Shown: positions 45,638-54,811 of the stretch, in pieces | Position numbering within the stretch: the stretch's first letter is position 1 | Layout of the letters: each line of letters begins with the position of its first letter | Notes under the pieces: generated by a model | The model's database searches: none | Told to the model about the DNA's origin: nothing | The model's input: only the letters and a program-made list of their open reading frames with translations | Made by a program: the position numbers and the translations under genes | Assembly (NCBI GenBank): GCA_963785735.1 | Contig: CAWAWJ010000001.1 | Span: 1,984,001 to 2,048,000 of the forward strand | Source: REEB95 sp963785735 | Lineage (GTDB): Bacteria > Pseudomonadota > Alphaproteobacteria > ATCC43930 > CGMCC-115725 | Length of the DNA: 64,000 nt | Direction: 5' to 3'

Positions 45638-48600
45638 ATGACGGGCACCGGCTTCGCGCAAGTGACGCTCGACGACAAATACACCAAGCCATCGGGCCGG
45701 GTGTACCTCTCGGGCGTGCAGGCGCTGACGCGGCTCCCCATGTTGCAGCAGGAGCGCGACCGCGCGGCCGGGCTCAACACCGCCGGATTCATCTCGGGCT
45801 ATCGGGGCTCGCCGCTCGGCGTCTATGACGGCGCCTTGATGCAGGCGCGCGCGCATCTGCTCGCGCACAACATCCATTTCCAGCCCGGCGTGAACGAGGA
45901 TCTGGCGGCGACCGCAATCTGGGGCAGCCAGCAGGTGAACCTTTTCCCCGGCGCCAAATTCGACGGCGTGTTCGGCATCTGGTACGGCAAGGGCCCGGGC
46001 GTCGACCGCTCGACCGATCCGTTCAAGCACGCCAACAACGCCGGCGCCTCGCGCCATGGCGGCGTCATCGCCATCGCCGGCGACGATCACGGCTGCCAAT
46101 CCTCGACCACCGCGCATCAAAGCGAGCAGATGTTCCAGGCCACCATGATGCCGCTGCTCAATCCCGCCACGTTGCAGGACTATCTCGATTTCGGCATTTA
46201 TGGCTTCGCGCTGTCGCGCTTCTCCGGCTGTTGGGTGGGCTTCAAGGCGATCGCCGAGGCGGTGGAAAGCTCGGCCTCGGTGCTGGTCGATCCCTTGCGC
46301 GTCGAGCTCATCACGCCCGCCGATTTCGACATGCCCGAGGGCGGGCTCAACATCCGCTGGCCCGACACGCCGTTGCAGCAGGAAAAACGCCTGCACGGGC
46401 CGCGGATGGATGCCGTCGCGGCCTTCCAACGCGCCAATCCCATCGACCAATTGGTGTTCGACCCGAAGCCCGCGCGTTTCGGCGTCATGGCCGCGGGCAA
46501 GGCCTATCTCGATGTGCGCCAGGCGCTCGACGATCTGGGGCTCGATCAACGCGCCTGCGAGGCCTTGGGGCTGCGGCTCTACAAGGTCGGCATGGTCTGG
46601 CCCTTGGAGGTGGAAGGCGCCAAACGCTTCGCCCGGGGATTGCGCGAGGTGCTGGTGGTCGAGGAGAAGCGCGGCTTCATCGAGGATCAGCTGATGCGCA
46701 TCCTCTACAACCTCGACGCCTCGGAGCGCCCGCGCATCGCGGGCAAGACCGACGAGACCGGATCCCCGCTGTTGCCGAGCCAGGGCGAAATCGATCCCAC
46801 CATGGTGGCGCGCGCGATCGTGTCGCGGCTCGAGAAACTCGACGCGGCGTCGCCCGAGATAAAGCAGCGCCTGGCGCGGCTCGTTTCCTTCGAGGCCTTG
46901 TCCCAAGCCGCGCCCAAATTGGGGCAGCGCACGCCCTATTTCTGCGCCGGCTGCCCGCATAATTCCTCCACCAAGCTGCCGGAAGGAAGCCGCGCGCTCG
47001 CCGGCATCGGCTGCCATTTCATGGCGATCTGGATGCCGCGCAATACGCAGACCTACAGCCACATGGGCGGCGAAGGCGCCGCCTGGATCGGCCAGGCCCC
47101 GTTCTCCGCCGACAAGCATGTGTTCCAGAATCTCGGCGACGGCACCTATGTGCATTCGGGCTCGCTGGCGATCCGCGCCGCCGCCATTTCCGGCGTCAAC
47201 ATCACCTACAAGATTCTCTATAACGACGCCGTCGCCATGACCGGCGGCCAGGCCGCCGAGGGAAATTTCGGCGTGGCGCAGATCAGCCGCCAGGTCGCGT
47301 CCGAGGGCGCGCGCAAGATCGTGGTCGTCACCGACGAGCCCGATAAATATCCAGCGGGTTCGGATTTCGCCCCCGGCACCGAAATCCGCCACCGCGACGA
47401 TCTCGATGCCGTGCAGCGTCAGCTGCGCGACATTCCCGGCCTCACCGTGCTCATCTACGACCAGACCTGCGCCGCCGAGAAACGCCGCCGCCGCAAGCGC
47501 GGGACATATCCCGATCCGGAAAAGCGCGTCTTCATCAACGAGGATGTATGCGAGGGCTGCGGCGATTGCCAGGAACAGTCGAACTGCGTCGCGGTGAAGC
47601 CGGTCGAAACCGAATTCGGCCGCAAGCGCGCGATCGACCAATCCGCCTGCAACAAGGATTTCTCCTGCCTCAAGGGCTTCTGCCCGAGCTTCGTCACCGT
47701 CCATGGCGGGGAACTCCGGCGGCTCGAAAGCCGCAAATCCTTGCGCGGCGTGGAGGGCCATCTCGAAACCCTGCCCCTCCCCGCGCCCCGGAAACTCGGC
47801 GAGCCCTGCAACATCCTCATCACCGGCATCGGCGGCACCGGCGTCGTCACGGTGGGCGCGCTGTTGGGCATGGCGGCGCATCTCGAAGGCAAGGGATGCA
47901 GCGTGCTCAACTTCACCGGCTTGGCGCAGAAGAACGGCGCGGTGATGAGCCATGTGCGCCTGGCGCCGGCTCCCTCGGATCTGCACGCCGTGCGGCTTTC
48001 GGCGGGCGGCGCCGACCTGCTGCTCGGTTGCGACATGGTGGTGTCGGCGAGCCCGGCGGCGTTGGAGCGGATCGAGAACGGCGTCACCCGCGCCGTCGTG
48101 AACAGCGACTACCAGCCCACAGCGGCCTTCGTCATGAACCCGGATTTGGATTTCGAGACCGGGGCGATGCGCGCCGCGATCAAGCACGCCACCGGCGAAA
48201 AACACGCCGATTTCATCGACGCCGCCGGGCTGGCGACCGCGCTGTTGGGCGACAGCATCGCCGCCAATCTGTTTTTGCTCGGCTACGCCTTCCAGAAGGG
48301 CCTCATCCCGTTGAGCCTCAATGCGATCGAGCGCGCGATCGAGCTGAACGGCGTTTCCATCGAAATGAACCAGCACGCTTTTTCCTGGGGCCGGCTCGCG
48401 GCGCATGATTACGCGCGGGTCCAGGATTTGGCGCATCCCATGGCCCACCAGGAAGAGCCGCCGCCCCGCGGCCTCGGCGAACTGGTTTCGCATCGCGCCC
48501 GGTTTCTGGCGCTTTACCAGAACGAGGCCTATGCGCGCGGCTACCGCGAATTCGTCGCCGAAATCGAGCGCGCCGAGAAAGCGCGCCTCGGCCGCTCCTC

Positions 48601-49129
48601 CGAGTTGGCATTGGCGGTGGCGCGCAATCTCTTCAAGCTCATGGCCTATAAGGACGAATACGAGGTGGCGCGGCTTTATACCGGCGGCGAATTCATGAAA
48701 AACCTGCGCCATCAATTTACGGGGGCTTACAGGCTTGAATTCAGTCTGGCGCCGCCGCTTTTCGCCAAGCGCGATCCGGCGACAGGATTTTTGGTGAAAC
48801 GCGCCTACGGCCCCTGGGTGTTCCAGGCCTTCCGGCTGCTGGCGAAGCTCAAATTCCTGCGCGGCACGGGTTTCGATCCCTTCGGCCACACGGCGGAGCG
48901 GCGGGCCGAGCGGGCGCTTATATCGCAATACCGCGACAATCTTCGCGCGCTTTTGCCCGATCTCTCCCCCGCCAATCTTGCTTGCGCGGTCGAGATCGCC
49001 TCGCTGCCCGCGCGCATCCGGGGTTACGGCCATGTTAAGGAGCGGGCCATCGCCGAGGCGCGGCGGCGCCAGGCCGAACTGCTCGAAGCCTTCCGCCGCC
49101 CCGCCCCCGCCGCCAGCGCCGCGGAATGA
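45638..49129 (+). CDS. Indolepyruvate ferredoxin oxidoreductase, alpha-beta-gamma fusion
   Basis: A 1163-residue fused 2-oxoacid:ferredoxin oxidoreductase. The N-terminal thiamine-diphosphate part has GFISGYRGSPLGVYDGAL. The pyrophosphate-binding region follows in GCHFMAIWMPRNTQTYSHMGGEGAAW. A ferredoxin-like Cys cluster is CEGCGDCQEQSNC and a Rossmann-like gamma part is ITGIGGTGVVTVGALLGMAA. It oxidises aryl-pyruvates or branched-chain 2-oxoacids, passing electrons to ferredoxin or a flavin. ATG 45638 lies after a purine-rich site. It stands alone, divergent from the monooxygenase. Confidence 0.92.
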   Translation: MTGTGFAQVTLDDKYTKPSGRVYLSGVQALTRLPMLQQERDRAAGLNTAGFISGYRGSPLGVYDGALMQARAHLLAHNIHFQPGVNEDLAATAIWGSQQVNLFPGAKFDGVFGIWYGKGPGVDRSTDPFKHANNAGASRHGGVIAIAGDDHGCQSSTTAHQSEQMFQATMMPLLNPATLQDYLDFGIYGFALSRFSGCWVGFKAIAEAVESSASVLVDPLRVELITPADFDMPEGGLNIRWPDTPLQQEKRLHGPRMDAVAAFQRANPIDQLVFDPKPARFGVMAAGKAYLDVRQALDDLGLDQRACEALGLRLYKVGMVWPLEVEGAKRFARGLREVLVVEEKRGFIEDQLMRILYNLDASERPRIAGKTDETGSPLLPSQGEIDPTMVARAIVSRLEKLDAASPEIKQRLARLVSFEALSQAAPKLGQRTPYFCAGCPHNSSTKLPEGSRALAGIGCHFMAIWMPRNTQTYSHMGGEGAAWIGQAPFSADKHVFQNLGDGTYVHSGSLAIRAAAISGVNITYKILYNDAVAMTGGQAAEGNFGVAQISRQVASEGARKIVVVTDEPDKYPAGSDFAPGTEIRHRDDLDAVQRQLRDIPGLTVLIYDQTCAAEKRRRRKRGTYPDPEKRVFINEDVCEGCGDCQEQSNCVAVKPVETEFGRKRAIDQSACNKDFSCLKGFCPSFVTVHGGELRRLESRKSLRGVEGHLETLPLPAPRKLGEPCNILITGIGGTGVVTVGALLGMAAHLEGKGCSVLNFTGLAQKNGAVMSHVRLAPAPSDLHAVRLSAGGADLLLGCDMVVSASPAALERIENGVTRAVVNSDYQPTAAFVMNPDLDFETGAMRAAIKHATGEKHADFIDAAGLATALLGDSIAANLFLLGYAFQKGLIPLSLNAIERAIELNGVSIEMNQHAFSWGRLAAHDYARVQDLAHPMAHQEEPPPRGLGELVSHRARFLALYQNEAYARGYREFVAEIERAEKARLGRSSELALAVARNLFKLMAYKDEYEVARLYTGGEFMKNLRHQFTGAYRLEFSLAPPLFAKRDPATGFLVKRAYGPWVFQAFRLLAKLKFLRGTGFDPFGHTAERRAERALISQYRDNLRALLPDLSPANLACAVEIASLPARIRGYGHVKERAIAEARRRQAELLEAFRRPAPAASAAE

Positions 49130-49199
49130 TCTTGCACCCGCGGCGCGGAGGGCTAATCTGCCGCTGCTGAAGACCTCATCCTCACCCGGCGGATTAACG

Positions 49200-50630
49200 A
49201 TGAATCGATCCTTGCGCTATTTCATTCTCGGCGTCTCAAGCGCGCTGGCGGCGGTGGCGGTTTTCGCCATGCTGTCCGTGACCTCGCTCAGCGCCGCGCC
49301 CGACAAGGGCGGGCCGGGCCTCAGTCTCTTCGGCGAGGTCTTCGACGAGGTGCGCGCCAATTACGTCGAGCCGGTGACCGACCAGAAGCTGGCCGAAGGC
49401 GCGATCCGGGGCATGCTCGCCGCGCTCGACCCGCATTCGAGCTACATGGACGCCAAGGAATATGGCGAGATGCAGGTGCAGACCAAGGGCGAGTTCGGCG
49501 GCCTCGGCATGCAGGTGACGATGGAAAACGGCCTGGTCAAGGTGATCTCGCCGATCGACGACACCCCGGCGGCCAAGGCCGGCATCCAGAGCGGCGATCT
49601 GATCCTGGCGATCGACGACGCGCCGGTGACCGACATGACCCTCTCCGAGGCGGTGGACAAGCTGCGCGGCCCGGTCGGAAGCCAGGTCAAGCTCACCATG
49701 CGCCGTCAAGGAGTAGACCCATTTGAGATGAAACTGACCCGCGGCGACATCAAGGTCGATCCGGTCAAGTTCCACGTCGAGGCCGGCGACATCGGCTATA
49801 TCCGCGTGAGCTCGTTCTCCGAGCGCACCGACAGCGCGTTGCAACAGGCGATCAAGGCGATCAAGGCCCAGGCGGGCGGCAAGCTCGCCGGCATCGTGCT
49901 CGATCTGCGGAACAACCCGGGCGGTCTTCTCGACCAGGCGATCGACGTGTCGAACGATTTCCTCGACAAGGGCGAGATCGTCTCGATCAAGGGCCGCGAA
50001 CCCAAAGACAACCGCTCTTTCCAGGCGCAGCCCGACCACGATTTGGTGCGCGGCTTGCCGATCGTCGTGCTGATCAACGGCGGTTCGGCGTCGGCTTCGG
50101 AAATCGTCGCCGGCGCGTTGCAGGATCTGCATCGCGCCGTGCTGCTCGGCACCCGCTCTTTCGGCAAGGGCTCGGTGCAGACCGTGCTGCCGGTGAAGGA
50201 AAGCGGCGGCGCCATCCGCCTCACCACCGCGCGCTATTACACGCCCTCGGGCCGCTCGATCCAGGCTAAGGGCATCGAACCCGACGTGGTGGTCGAGCCG
50301 GCCAAGATCGAAAAGGTGGCGGTGGGCGACACCCTGCACGAGGCCGATCTGAAAGGCGCGCTCAAGAATACCGATGCGGGCACGGCCGGCGCGACACCCG
50401 CCAAGGCGCCGCCTTCATCCACCCCGGCGCCCGCCTCGGCCGTGCCGTTGCCGCAAGCCGCGGCGCCCTCCGGCCCGCTGCCGCCGGGCGCCACGCCCGT
50501 GGCGCGGCCCGAAACCGCCGCGCTCGACATCAACACCATCGGCACCGACAGCGATTACCAGTTCGTGCGCGCGGTCGATCTGCTGCACGGCCTGAAGCTG
50601 TTCAAGAGCACGGCGGCGGCGGGGCAGTAG
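49200..50630 (+). CDS. ctpA: C-terminal processing protease (S41), CtpA-like
   Basis: A 476-residue periplasmic serine protease. An N-terminal signal anchor precedes a helical segment, and a PDZ domain lies at about residues 85-165 (FGGLGMQVTMENGLVKVISP). The S41 core has the catalytic Ser in LINGGSASASEIVAGAL and the catalytic Lys in TRSFGKGSVQTVLP. A 70-residue Pro/Ala linker and a short conserved end (DYQFVRAVDLLHGL) follow. It trims C-termini of envelope proteins. ATG 49200 is set by the signal peptide; the upstream frame overlaps the oxidoreductase. Confidence 0.93.
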   Translation: MNRSLRYFILGVSSALAAVAVFAMLSVTSLSAAPDKGGPGLSLFGEVFDEVRANYVEPVTDQKLAEGAIRGMLAALDPHSSYMDAKEYGEMQVQTKGEFGGLGMQVTMENGLVKVISPIDDTPAAKAGIQSGDLILAIDDAPVTDMTLSEAVDKLRGPVGSQVKLTMRRQGVDPFEMKLTRGDIKVDPVKFHVEAGDIGYIRVSSFSERTDSALQQAIKAIKAQAGGKLAGIVLDLRNNPGGLLDQAIDVSNDFLDKGEIVSIKGREPKDNRSFQAQPDHDLVRGLPIVVLINGGSASASEIVAGALQDLHRAVLLGTRSFGKGSVQTVLPVKESGGAIRLTTARYYTPSGRSIQAKGIEPDVVVEPAKIEKVAVGDTLHEADLKGALKNTDAGTAGATPAKAPPSSTPAPASAVPLPQAAAPSGPLPPGATPVARPETAALDINTIGTDSDYQFVRAVDLLHGLKLFKSTAAAGQ

Positions 50631-50694
50631 CGCTTTTTCTTCTTCCGTCATGCCCGGCCTTGTGCCGCGCATGACGCGGCTAAGTATCCGCGTC

Positions 50695-50995
50695 AGATGT
50701 GCGAGATCACCGCGCGCGCCGCACCCCGCGGCGCGAATGCGCCGCCGAAGCTAAAGCCAACGCCGCACTAAATGTTCGCGATTAGATGTGTGAGATCACC
50801 GCGCGCGCGGCGCCCCGCGGCGCGAATGCGCCGTCGAAGCTAAAGCCAACGCCGCACTAAATGTTCGCGATTAGGTGTGTGAGATCACCGCGCGCGCGGC
50901 GCCCCGCGGCGCGAATGCGCCGTCGAAGCTAAAGCCAACGCCGCACTAAATGTTCGCGACTAAATGTGTGAGATCACCGCGCGCGCGGCGTTGGT
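50695..50995 (-). repeat. 89-bp tandem array, three units plus a partial in the gene end
   Basis: The anchor GAGATCACCGCGCGCGC occurs at 50703, 50792, 50881 and 50970, always 89 bases apart. The first three units are full; the fourth runs into the 3' end of the H1-like gene. The region from 50631 to 50959 has no other gene. Confidence 0.85.
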
Positions 50996-51472
50996 GATGC
51001 TGACATCGGTGGCGGTGGCGCTGATCGCCTCGGCGTACCACTGATCGACCGCCTGCGACAACAGCAGGCTGCCGCGCTTGCGGAGATCGGCGCCGATGAT
51101 CGCCTCGAGCGAACGCAGCCGGGCGAACAGCTTGCGCGTCGCCGCCTTGCGCCGTTCCTCGGCCTGTTGCGCCAGCGCCTGGCGCGCCGCCGCTTCGCCT
51201 TGCGATCCGGGCGGACGAACGCCCGAGGCCGGCGCTTTCAGGGGCGGCTTGGCCGGGGGCTTGGCGCCGCCCGGGGCCGGGGCCAAAGGCCGGGCGAGCT
51301 GGCCCGGCAGCGGCCGCGCCGGCAAAGCGGGCTTGGCCGCCGGCAGCGCCGGCTTGACGGGCAACGCCGATTTCTTCACCGGTATGACGGCTTTCTTGGC
51401 CGCCAATTTCTTGTCGAGAACGATCTTTTTGACCGGTTTCTTGCTTGCCGCCGCCTTGGTGCGAGCCGTCAT
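50960..51472 (-). CDS. Histone H1-like Lys/Ala/Pro-rich protein
   Basis: A 170-residue protein. The first 100 residues are Lys-, Ala- and Pro-rich (AAASKKPVKKIV, LPVKPALPAAKPALPARP), like H1 tails or PHA-granule and nucleoid proteins. The last 65 residues are more ordered (RKLFARLRSLEAIIGADLRK) and could pair as helices. The 3' end (ARAVISHI) is duplicated in a tandem array downstream. No family is recognised with confidence. A basic, DNA- or polymer-binding role is likely by composition only. Confidence 0.65.
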   Translation of the reverse strand: MTARTKAAASKKPVKKIVLDKKLAAKKAVIPVKKSALPVKPALPAAKPALPARPLPGQLARPLAPAPGGAKPPAKPPLKAPASGVRPPGSQGEAAARQALAQQAEERRKAATRKLFARLRSLEAIIGADLRKRGSLLLSQAVDQWYAEAISATATDVSITNAARAVISHI

Positions 51473-51921
51473 TCATTTCCTCCGCGGCCCGGGCGCCGGG
51501 CCAGTGCACATGAATCCGCCCCCGCGCCGGGGCCACCAAAAATCATCCAACCCACGATACAAACTGGGATTTCCGGCTGTGGCCGGGGCCACGTGGCGGG
51601 TCTTAACTCCCCTTCGCGCCGTTCCCCGCGGCGCTTCGTCTATAAGTAGCTGGACGGGCGTCATATTTCCATAAGTCTCTGGCGCTTGTCCAGAGCGGCG
51701 CGCCGTGAGGTTGGTATAATATCGTTTAATAACATATAGATAGGATATTTTTGTGATGTTAAATATAAGGATAAGATTTCATGTCATAAGGGTGTCAGCC
51801 CGTCGCCTGGGACTTACCCTTCCGCCTTACCCGCTTCGGCTAGCCCTTCCCGCCCGAATCGGCCCTAAAGCCATAGAGGCGGCTCTATGAGTGCCGGTGG
51901 CTTTGGGCGTCTGATCGACCG
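51473..51921. other. Non-coding gap before tRNA-Leu
   Basis: 449 bases without a supported gene. Bases 51711-51780 are very AT-rich. A small perfect hairpin (CATAGAG, GCGG, CTCTATG) lies at 51872-51889, just downstream of the tRNA on its strand. Nothing else is recognised. Confidence 0.6.
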
Positions 51922-52008
51922 TGGTGCCCGCGGTTGGATTCGAACCAACACTCCAGTTTCCCGGCACGGATTTTAAGTCCGTTGCGTCTACCATTCCGCC
52001 ACGCGGGC
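51922..52008 (-). tRNA. tRNA-Leu (anticodon UAA)
   Basis: Read on the minus strand it begins GCCCGCG and ends CGCGGGC-A-CCA, so the acceptor stem is perfect and CCA is encoded. The anticodon loop is CTTAAAA with anticodon TAA. A long variable arm (TGCCGGGAAACTGG) and the T-arm GGTTCGAATCC confirm a class II leucine tRNA. Confidence 0.95.
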
Positions 52009-52037
52009 CCGTCCCTACTCTAGCATTAGGACAGGAG

Positions 52038-52793
52038 CTATTCGATTGTGGGCGATCCCCCTAATTCCTTGACCATCGCCGCCACGTCCAACGCCGCCTG
52101 ATCGAGTCGCTCAGGCTCGCGGCCCCGGAGCACCAGGCTGGTGCCGAAGCTGCCGCGCCGGTAGAACGGATAGGAGCCGATATCGATATCGGCATAGCGC
52201 GCCTGGACCGCGCCCAACCCCTTGGCGATCGCCCCTTCGGGCAGATCGCAGCCCACCGTGCGCGACAAAACCGGCGGCCCGCCCTTGAGCGTTGGCCGCA
52301 CGCTGTCGAACATCGCCTGCATCACGCGCGGAATGCCGGCCATGACATAGACATTGCCCATCTGGAATCCCGGCGCGCGCGACACCGGGTTGGGAATGAG
52401 GCTCGCGCCCTCGGGCGTGTGCGCCATGCGGAGCCGGGCTTCGTTGAGATCATCCGGTTTGTAGAGAGACAGGAAAATCCTGTGCGCCTCGGGATGGAGC
52501 GTCCATTTGACGCCGAAGGCCTTGGCCACGCATTCCGAGGTGATGTCGTCATGGGTCGGGCCGATGCCGCCGGTGGTGAAGACGTAATCGTAGGTGGCGC
52601 GCAGCTCGTTCACCTGGCGGATGATCACCGCCTCGATATCGGGAATGACCCGCGCCTCTCGCAACACCACGCCCGAAGCCGCCAGGCCCTTGGCGATATA
52701 GGCCAGGTTCTCGTCCTGCGTGCGCCCCGACAATATCTCGTTGCCGATGACCAGGACGCAGGCGGTGTAGACCTTCTCCGAAGCGGCGTTCAT
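52038..52793 (-). CDS. CinA-like molybdopterin-binding domain protein
   Basis: A 251-residue protein with the MoCF/CinA N-terminal domain. LVIGNEILSGRTQDENLAYIAKGL and YDYVFTTGGIGPTHDDITSECVAKAFG are the conserved loops. CinA-type proteins act in NAD salvage and pyrophosphate hydrolysis, or bind molybdopterin-like ligands. The C-terminal amidase domain of full CinA is missing, which is usual for this shorter family. ATG 52793 is the start. It is divergent from map. Confidence 0.88.
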   Translation of the reverse strand: MNAASEKVYTACVLVIGNEILSGRTQDENLAYIAKGLAASGVVLREARVIPDIEAVIIRQVNELRATYDYVFTTGGIGPTHDDITSECVAKAFGVKWTLHPEAHRIFLSLYKPDDLNEARLRMAHTPEGASLIPNPVSRAPGFQMGNVYVMAGIPRVMQAMFDSVRPTLKGGPPVLSRTVGCDLPEGAIAKGLGAVQARYADIDIGSYPFYRRGSFGTSLVLRGREPERLDQAALDVAAMVKELGGSPTIE

Positions 52794-52890
52794 GGGGATT
52801 TGTTAGACCCAAACCGGCGGCAGGGCAACGCTCGGCGCTGATGTCGCCCCGGCCTTGCGGCCCCTCAATAAAGGTATTATCTCAAATAGA

Positions 52891-53734
52891 TATGACCGAT
52901 CCCGCCGCCTCATCCCTGACCGAGCGCTCGGCACCCGAGGAGCGCCGCATCCGCCTCCATGGGGCCGAAGGCTTTACCGGCATGCGCAAGGCCGGGAAAC
53001 TCGCCGCCGAGGTGCTGGATTACGTGACGCCCTTCGTGAACCGGGCGTCACCACCGGCCATCTCGACAAGCTCTGCCACGACTTCATCCTCGACCACCAC
53101 GCCATCCCCGCGCCGCTCAATTACCGCGGTTTCCCGAAATCGATCTGCACCTCGGTCAATCATGTGGTCTGCCACGGCATCCCGGGCGAGCGCGTGCTCG
53201 ACGAAGGCGACATCCTCAACATCGACGTGACCGTGATCCTCGACGGCTGGCACGGCGACACCAGCCGCATGTATCTCTTGGGCGAGAAGGTTCCGGTCAA
53301 GGCGAAGAAGCTGGTCGAGGTCACCTACGAGGCGATGATGAAGGGCATCGAGGTGGTGCGGCCCGGCGCGCGCTTGGGCGATATCGGCCATGCGATCCAG
53401 ACCCACGCCGAAGCGCAACCGCTTCTCGGTGGTGCGCGATTTCTGCGGCCACGGCATCGGCCGCATCTTCCACGACGCGCCCTCGATCCTGCATTTCGGC
53501 GCCCAGGGCAAGGGCCTCGAGCTGCGCGAAGGCATGTTCTTCACCATCGAGCCGATGATCAATGCCGGGCGCTGGGAAGTGAAGGTCCTGAACGACGGCT
53601 GGACCGCCGTGACCAAGGACAAGTCGCTCTCGGCGCAGTTCGAGCATACCGTCGCCGTCACCGCGACGGGCCACGAGATTTTCACCCTGTCGCCCAAGGG
53701 CTGGCACAAGCCGCCTTATCGCCACCTACTCTGA
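52891..53734 (+). pseudogene. map: Type I methionine aminopeptidase, frameshifted twice
   Basis: The product removes N-terminal methionine. The sequence runs in one frame from ATG 52891 to about 53040 (GFTGMRKAGKLAAEVLDYVTPFV). It moves to another frame until about 53418 (TTGHLDKLCHDFI, DGWHGDTSRM), then returns to the first frame to the stop at 53734 (CGHGIGRIFHDAPSI, FTIEPMI, QFEHTVAVT). A missing base in GTGAACCGGGC and an extra C in CAACCGCTTC explain both shifts. All five metal ligands would be present if joined. As given it cannot make the full protein. Confidence 0.85.
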
Positions 53735-53745
53735 GGCCAAGCGGC

Positions 53746-54450
53746 GTGGGGGAAAAGACCAAGAAACCCGCCAAGGACAAGCCGCATTATCTCGGCCACC
53801 GCGAGCGCTTGCGCGCGCGGCTCCTCGAAGCCGGGCCCGAGGCGCTGCCCGATTACGAGCTGCTGGAATTCCTGCTTTTCGCCGCCAAGCCGCGCGGCGA
53901 CACCAAGCCGCTCGCCAAGGAATTGATGGGGCGCTTCGGCGGGCTTGCGGGCGTGCTCGGCGCCTCGCGGGAATCGCTGGTGAAGGTCAAGGGCATGGGC
54001 GCGGCCTCGGCGGCCCAATTGCTGGCGGTGCGCCAGGCGGGATTGCGGCTTCTGCGCGCCGAGGTGGCCGAAAAGCCGGTGATCGGTTCTTGGCAGAAAC
54101 TGCTCGACTATTGCACCGCCGCCGGCGGCTTCGCCGAGACCGAGGAGTTCCGTCTCTTATTCCTCGACCGCAAGAACGCGCTCATCGCCGACGAACGCCA
54201 GCAACGCGGCACGGTCGATCACGTGCCCGTCTATCCGCGCGAGGTGGTGAAACGCGCGCTCGATCTCGGCGCCTCGTCCATCATCATGGTGCACAACCAC
54301 CCTTCGGGCGATCCCACGCCCTCCAAGGGCGACATCGAAATGACGCGCGAAGTGGCCAAGGCCGCGGCGGCGGTGGGCGTATCGGTGCACGACCACGTCA
54401 TCCTCGGCCGCGGCAAGCATGCCAGCTTCAAGAGTTTGGGACTGCTTTAG
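53746..54450 (+). CDS. radC: RadC family JAB-domain protein
   Basis: A 234-residue protein with an N-terminal helix-hairpin-helix-like region (LPDYELLEFLLFAAKPRGDTKPLAKELMGRFGG) and a C-terminal JAB/MPN domain. The metal motif is MVHNHPSGDPTPSKGD. RadC function is unsettled and a repair role is doubtful. GTG 53746, 11 bases after map, is the likely start and gives the typical length; the frame runs on upstream through map, which is not used. Confidence 0.9.
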   Translation: MGEKTKKPAKDKPHYLGHRERLRARLLEAGPEALPDYELLEFLLFAAKPRGDTKPLAKELMGRFGGLAGVLGASRESLVKVKGMGAASAAQLLAVRQAGLRLLRAEVAEKPVIGSWQKLLDYCTAAGGFAETEEFRLLFLDRKNALIADERQQRGTVDHVPVYPREVVKRALDLGASSIIMVHNHPSGDPTPSKGDIEMTREVAKAAAAVGVSVHDHVILGRGKHASFKSLGLL

Positions 54451-54486
54451 GAAAGCGCCCCGCGTAACGGCCTTAATGCGGCCTGA

Positions 54487-54675
54487 TTATCGCTTATGCA
54501 GCGCCGCCCAGTTGGCGGGCAGTTGGCTGAAGCTGCCGAAGCCTTCCTCGACCTGCTGTTCGAACTGCGCCTGGCTGATGGGTGGCGATTGCCGCGATTC
54601 GTAACCGATGAAACCGGTCAGAACCAGCCCCGCGCCCATAACCAGGGCCGAAGCGGTGTTGATGCTCTTGGTCAT
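54487..54675 (-). CDS. Small single-pass membrane protein
   Basis: A 62-residue ORF. MTKSINTASALVMGAGLVLTGFIGYESRQ gives one membrane helix near the N-terminus, followed by a polar tail (PPISQAQFEQQVEEGFGSFSQLPANW). The frame extends to 54720, but ATG 54675 places the helix at the start. No family is recognised. It is convergent with radC, 36 bases away, and divergent from purB. Confidence 0.5.
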   Translation of the reverse strand: MTKSINTASALVMGAGLVLTGFIGYESRQSPPISQAQFEQQVEEGFGSFSQLPANWAALHKR

Positions 54676-54811
54676 GCCCAAAACCCCTGTAAATACGCGC
54701 GATAACCCCCGCACCCTCAACTGTGCATAACTCGTGCCAAAGGCGCCCTTATGGTCCCCCTAATAGTTGCACCTGGGACAAGGCTGGGCTATTCCGTGAC
54801 GGGAGAAGCCG

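Noticed and set aside
45383..49033. A 1216-codon open frame on the minus strand opposite the indolepyruvate oxidoreductase
   Set aside because: It mirrors a well-conserved gene in GC-rich sequence, is rich in Arg/Gly/His without any domain, and overlaps the flavoprotein gene as well.
50695..50995. The regular 89-bp repeats as a CRISPR array
   Set aside because: Units are contiguous with no unique spacers, the period is too long, and no cas genes are present.
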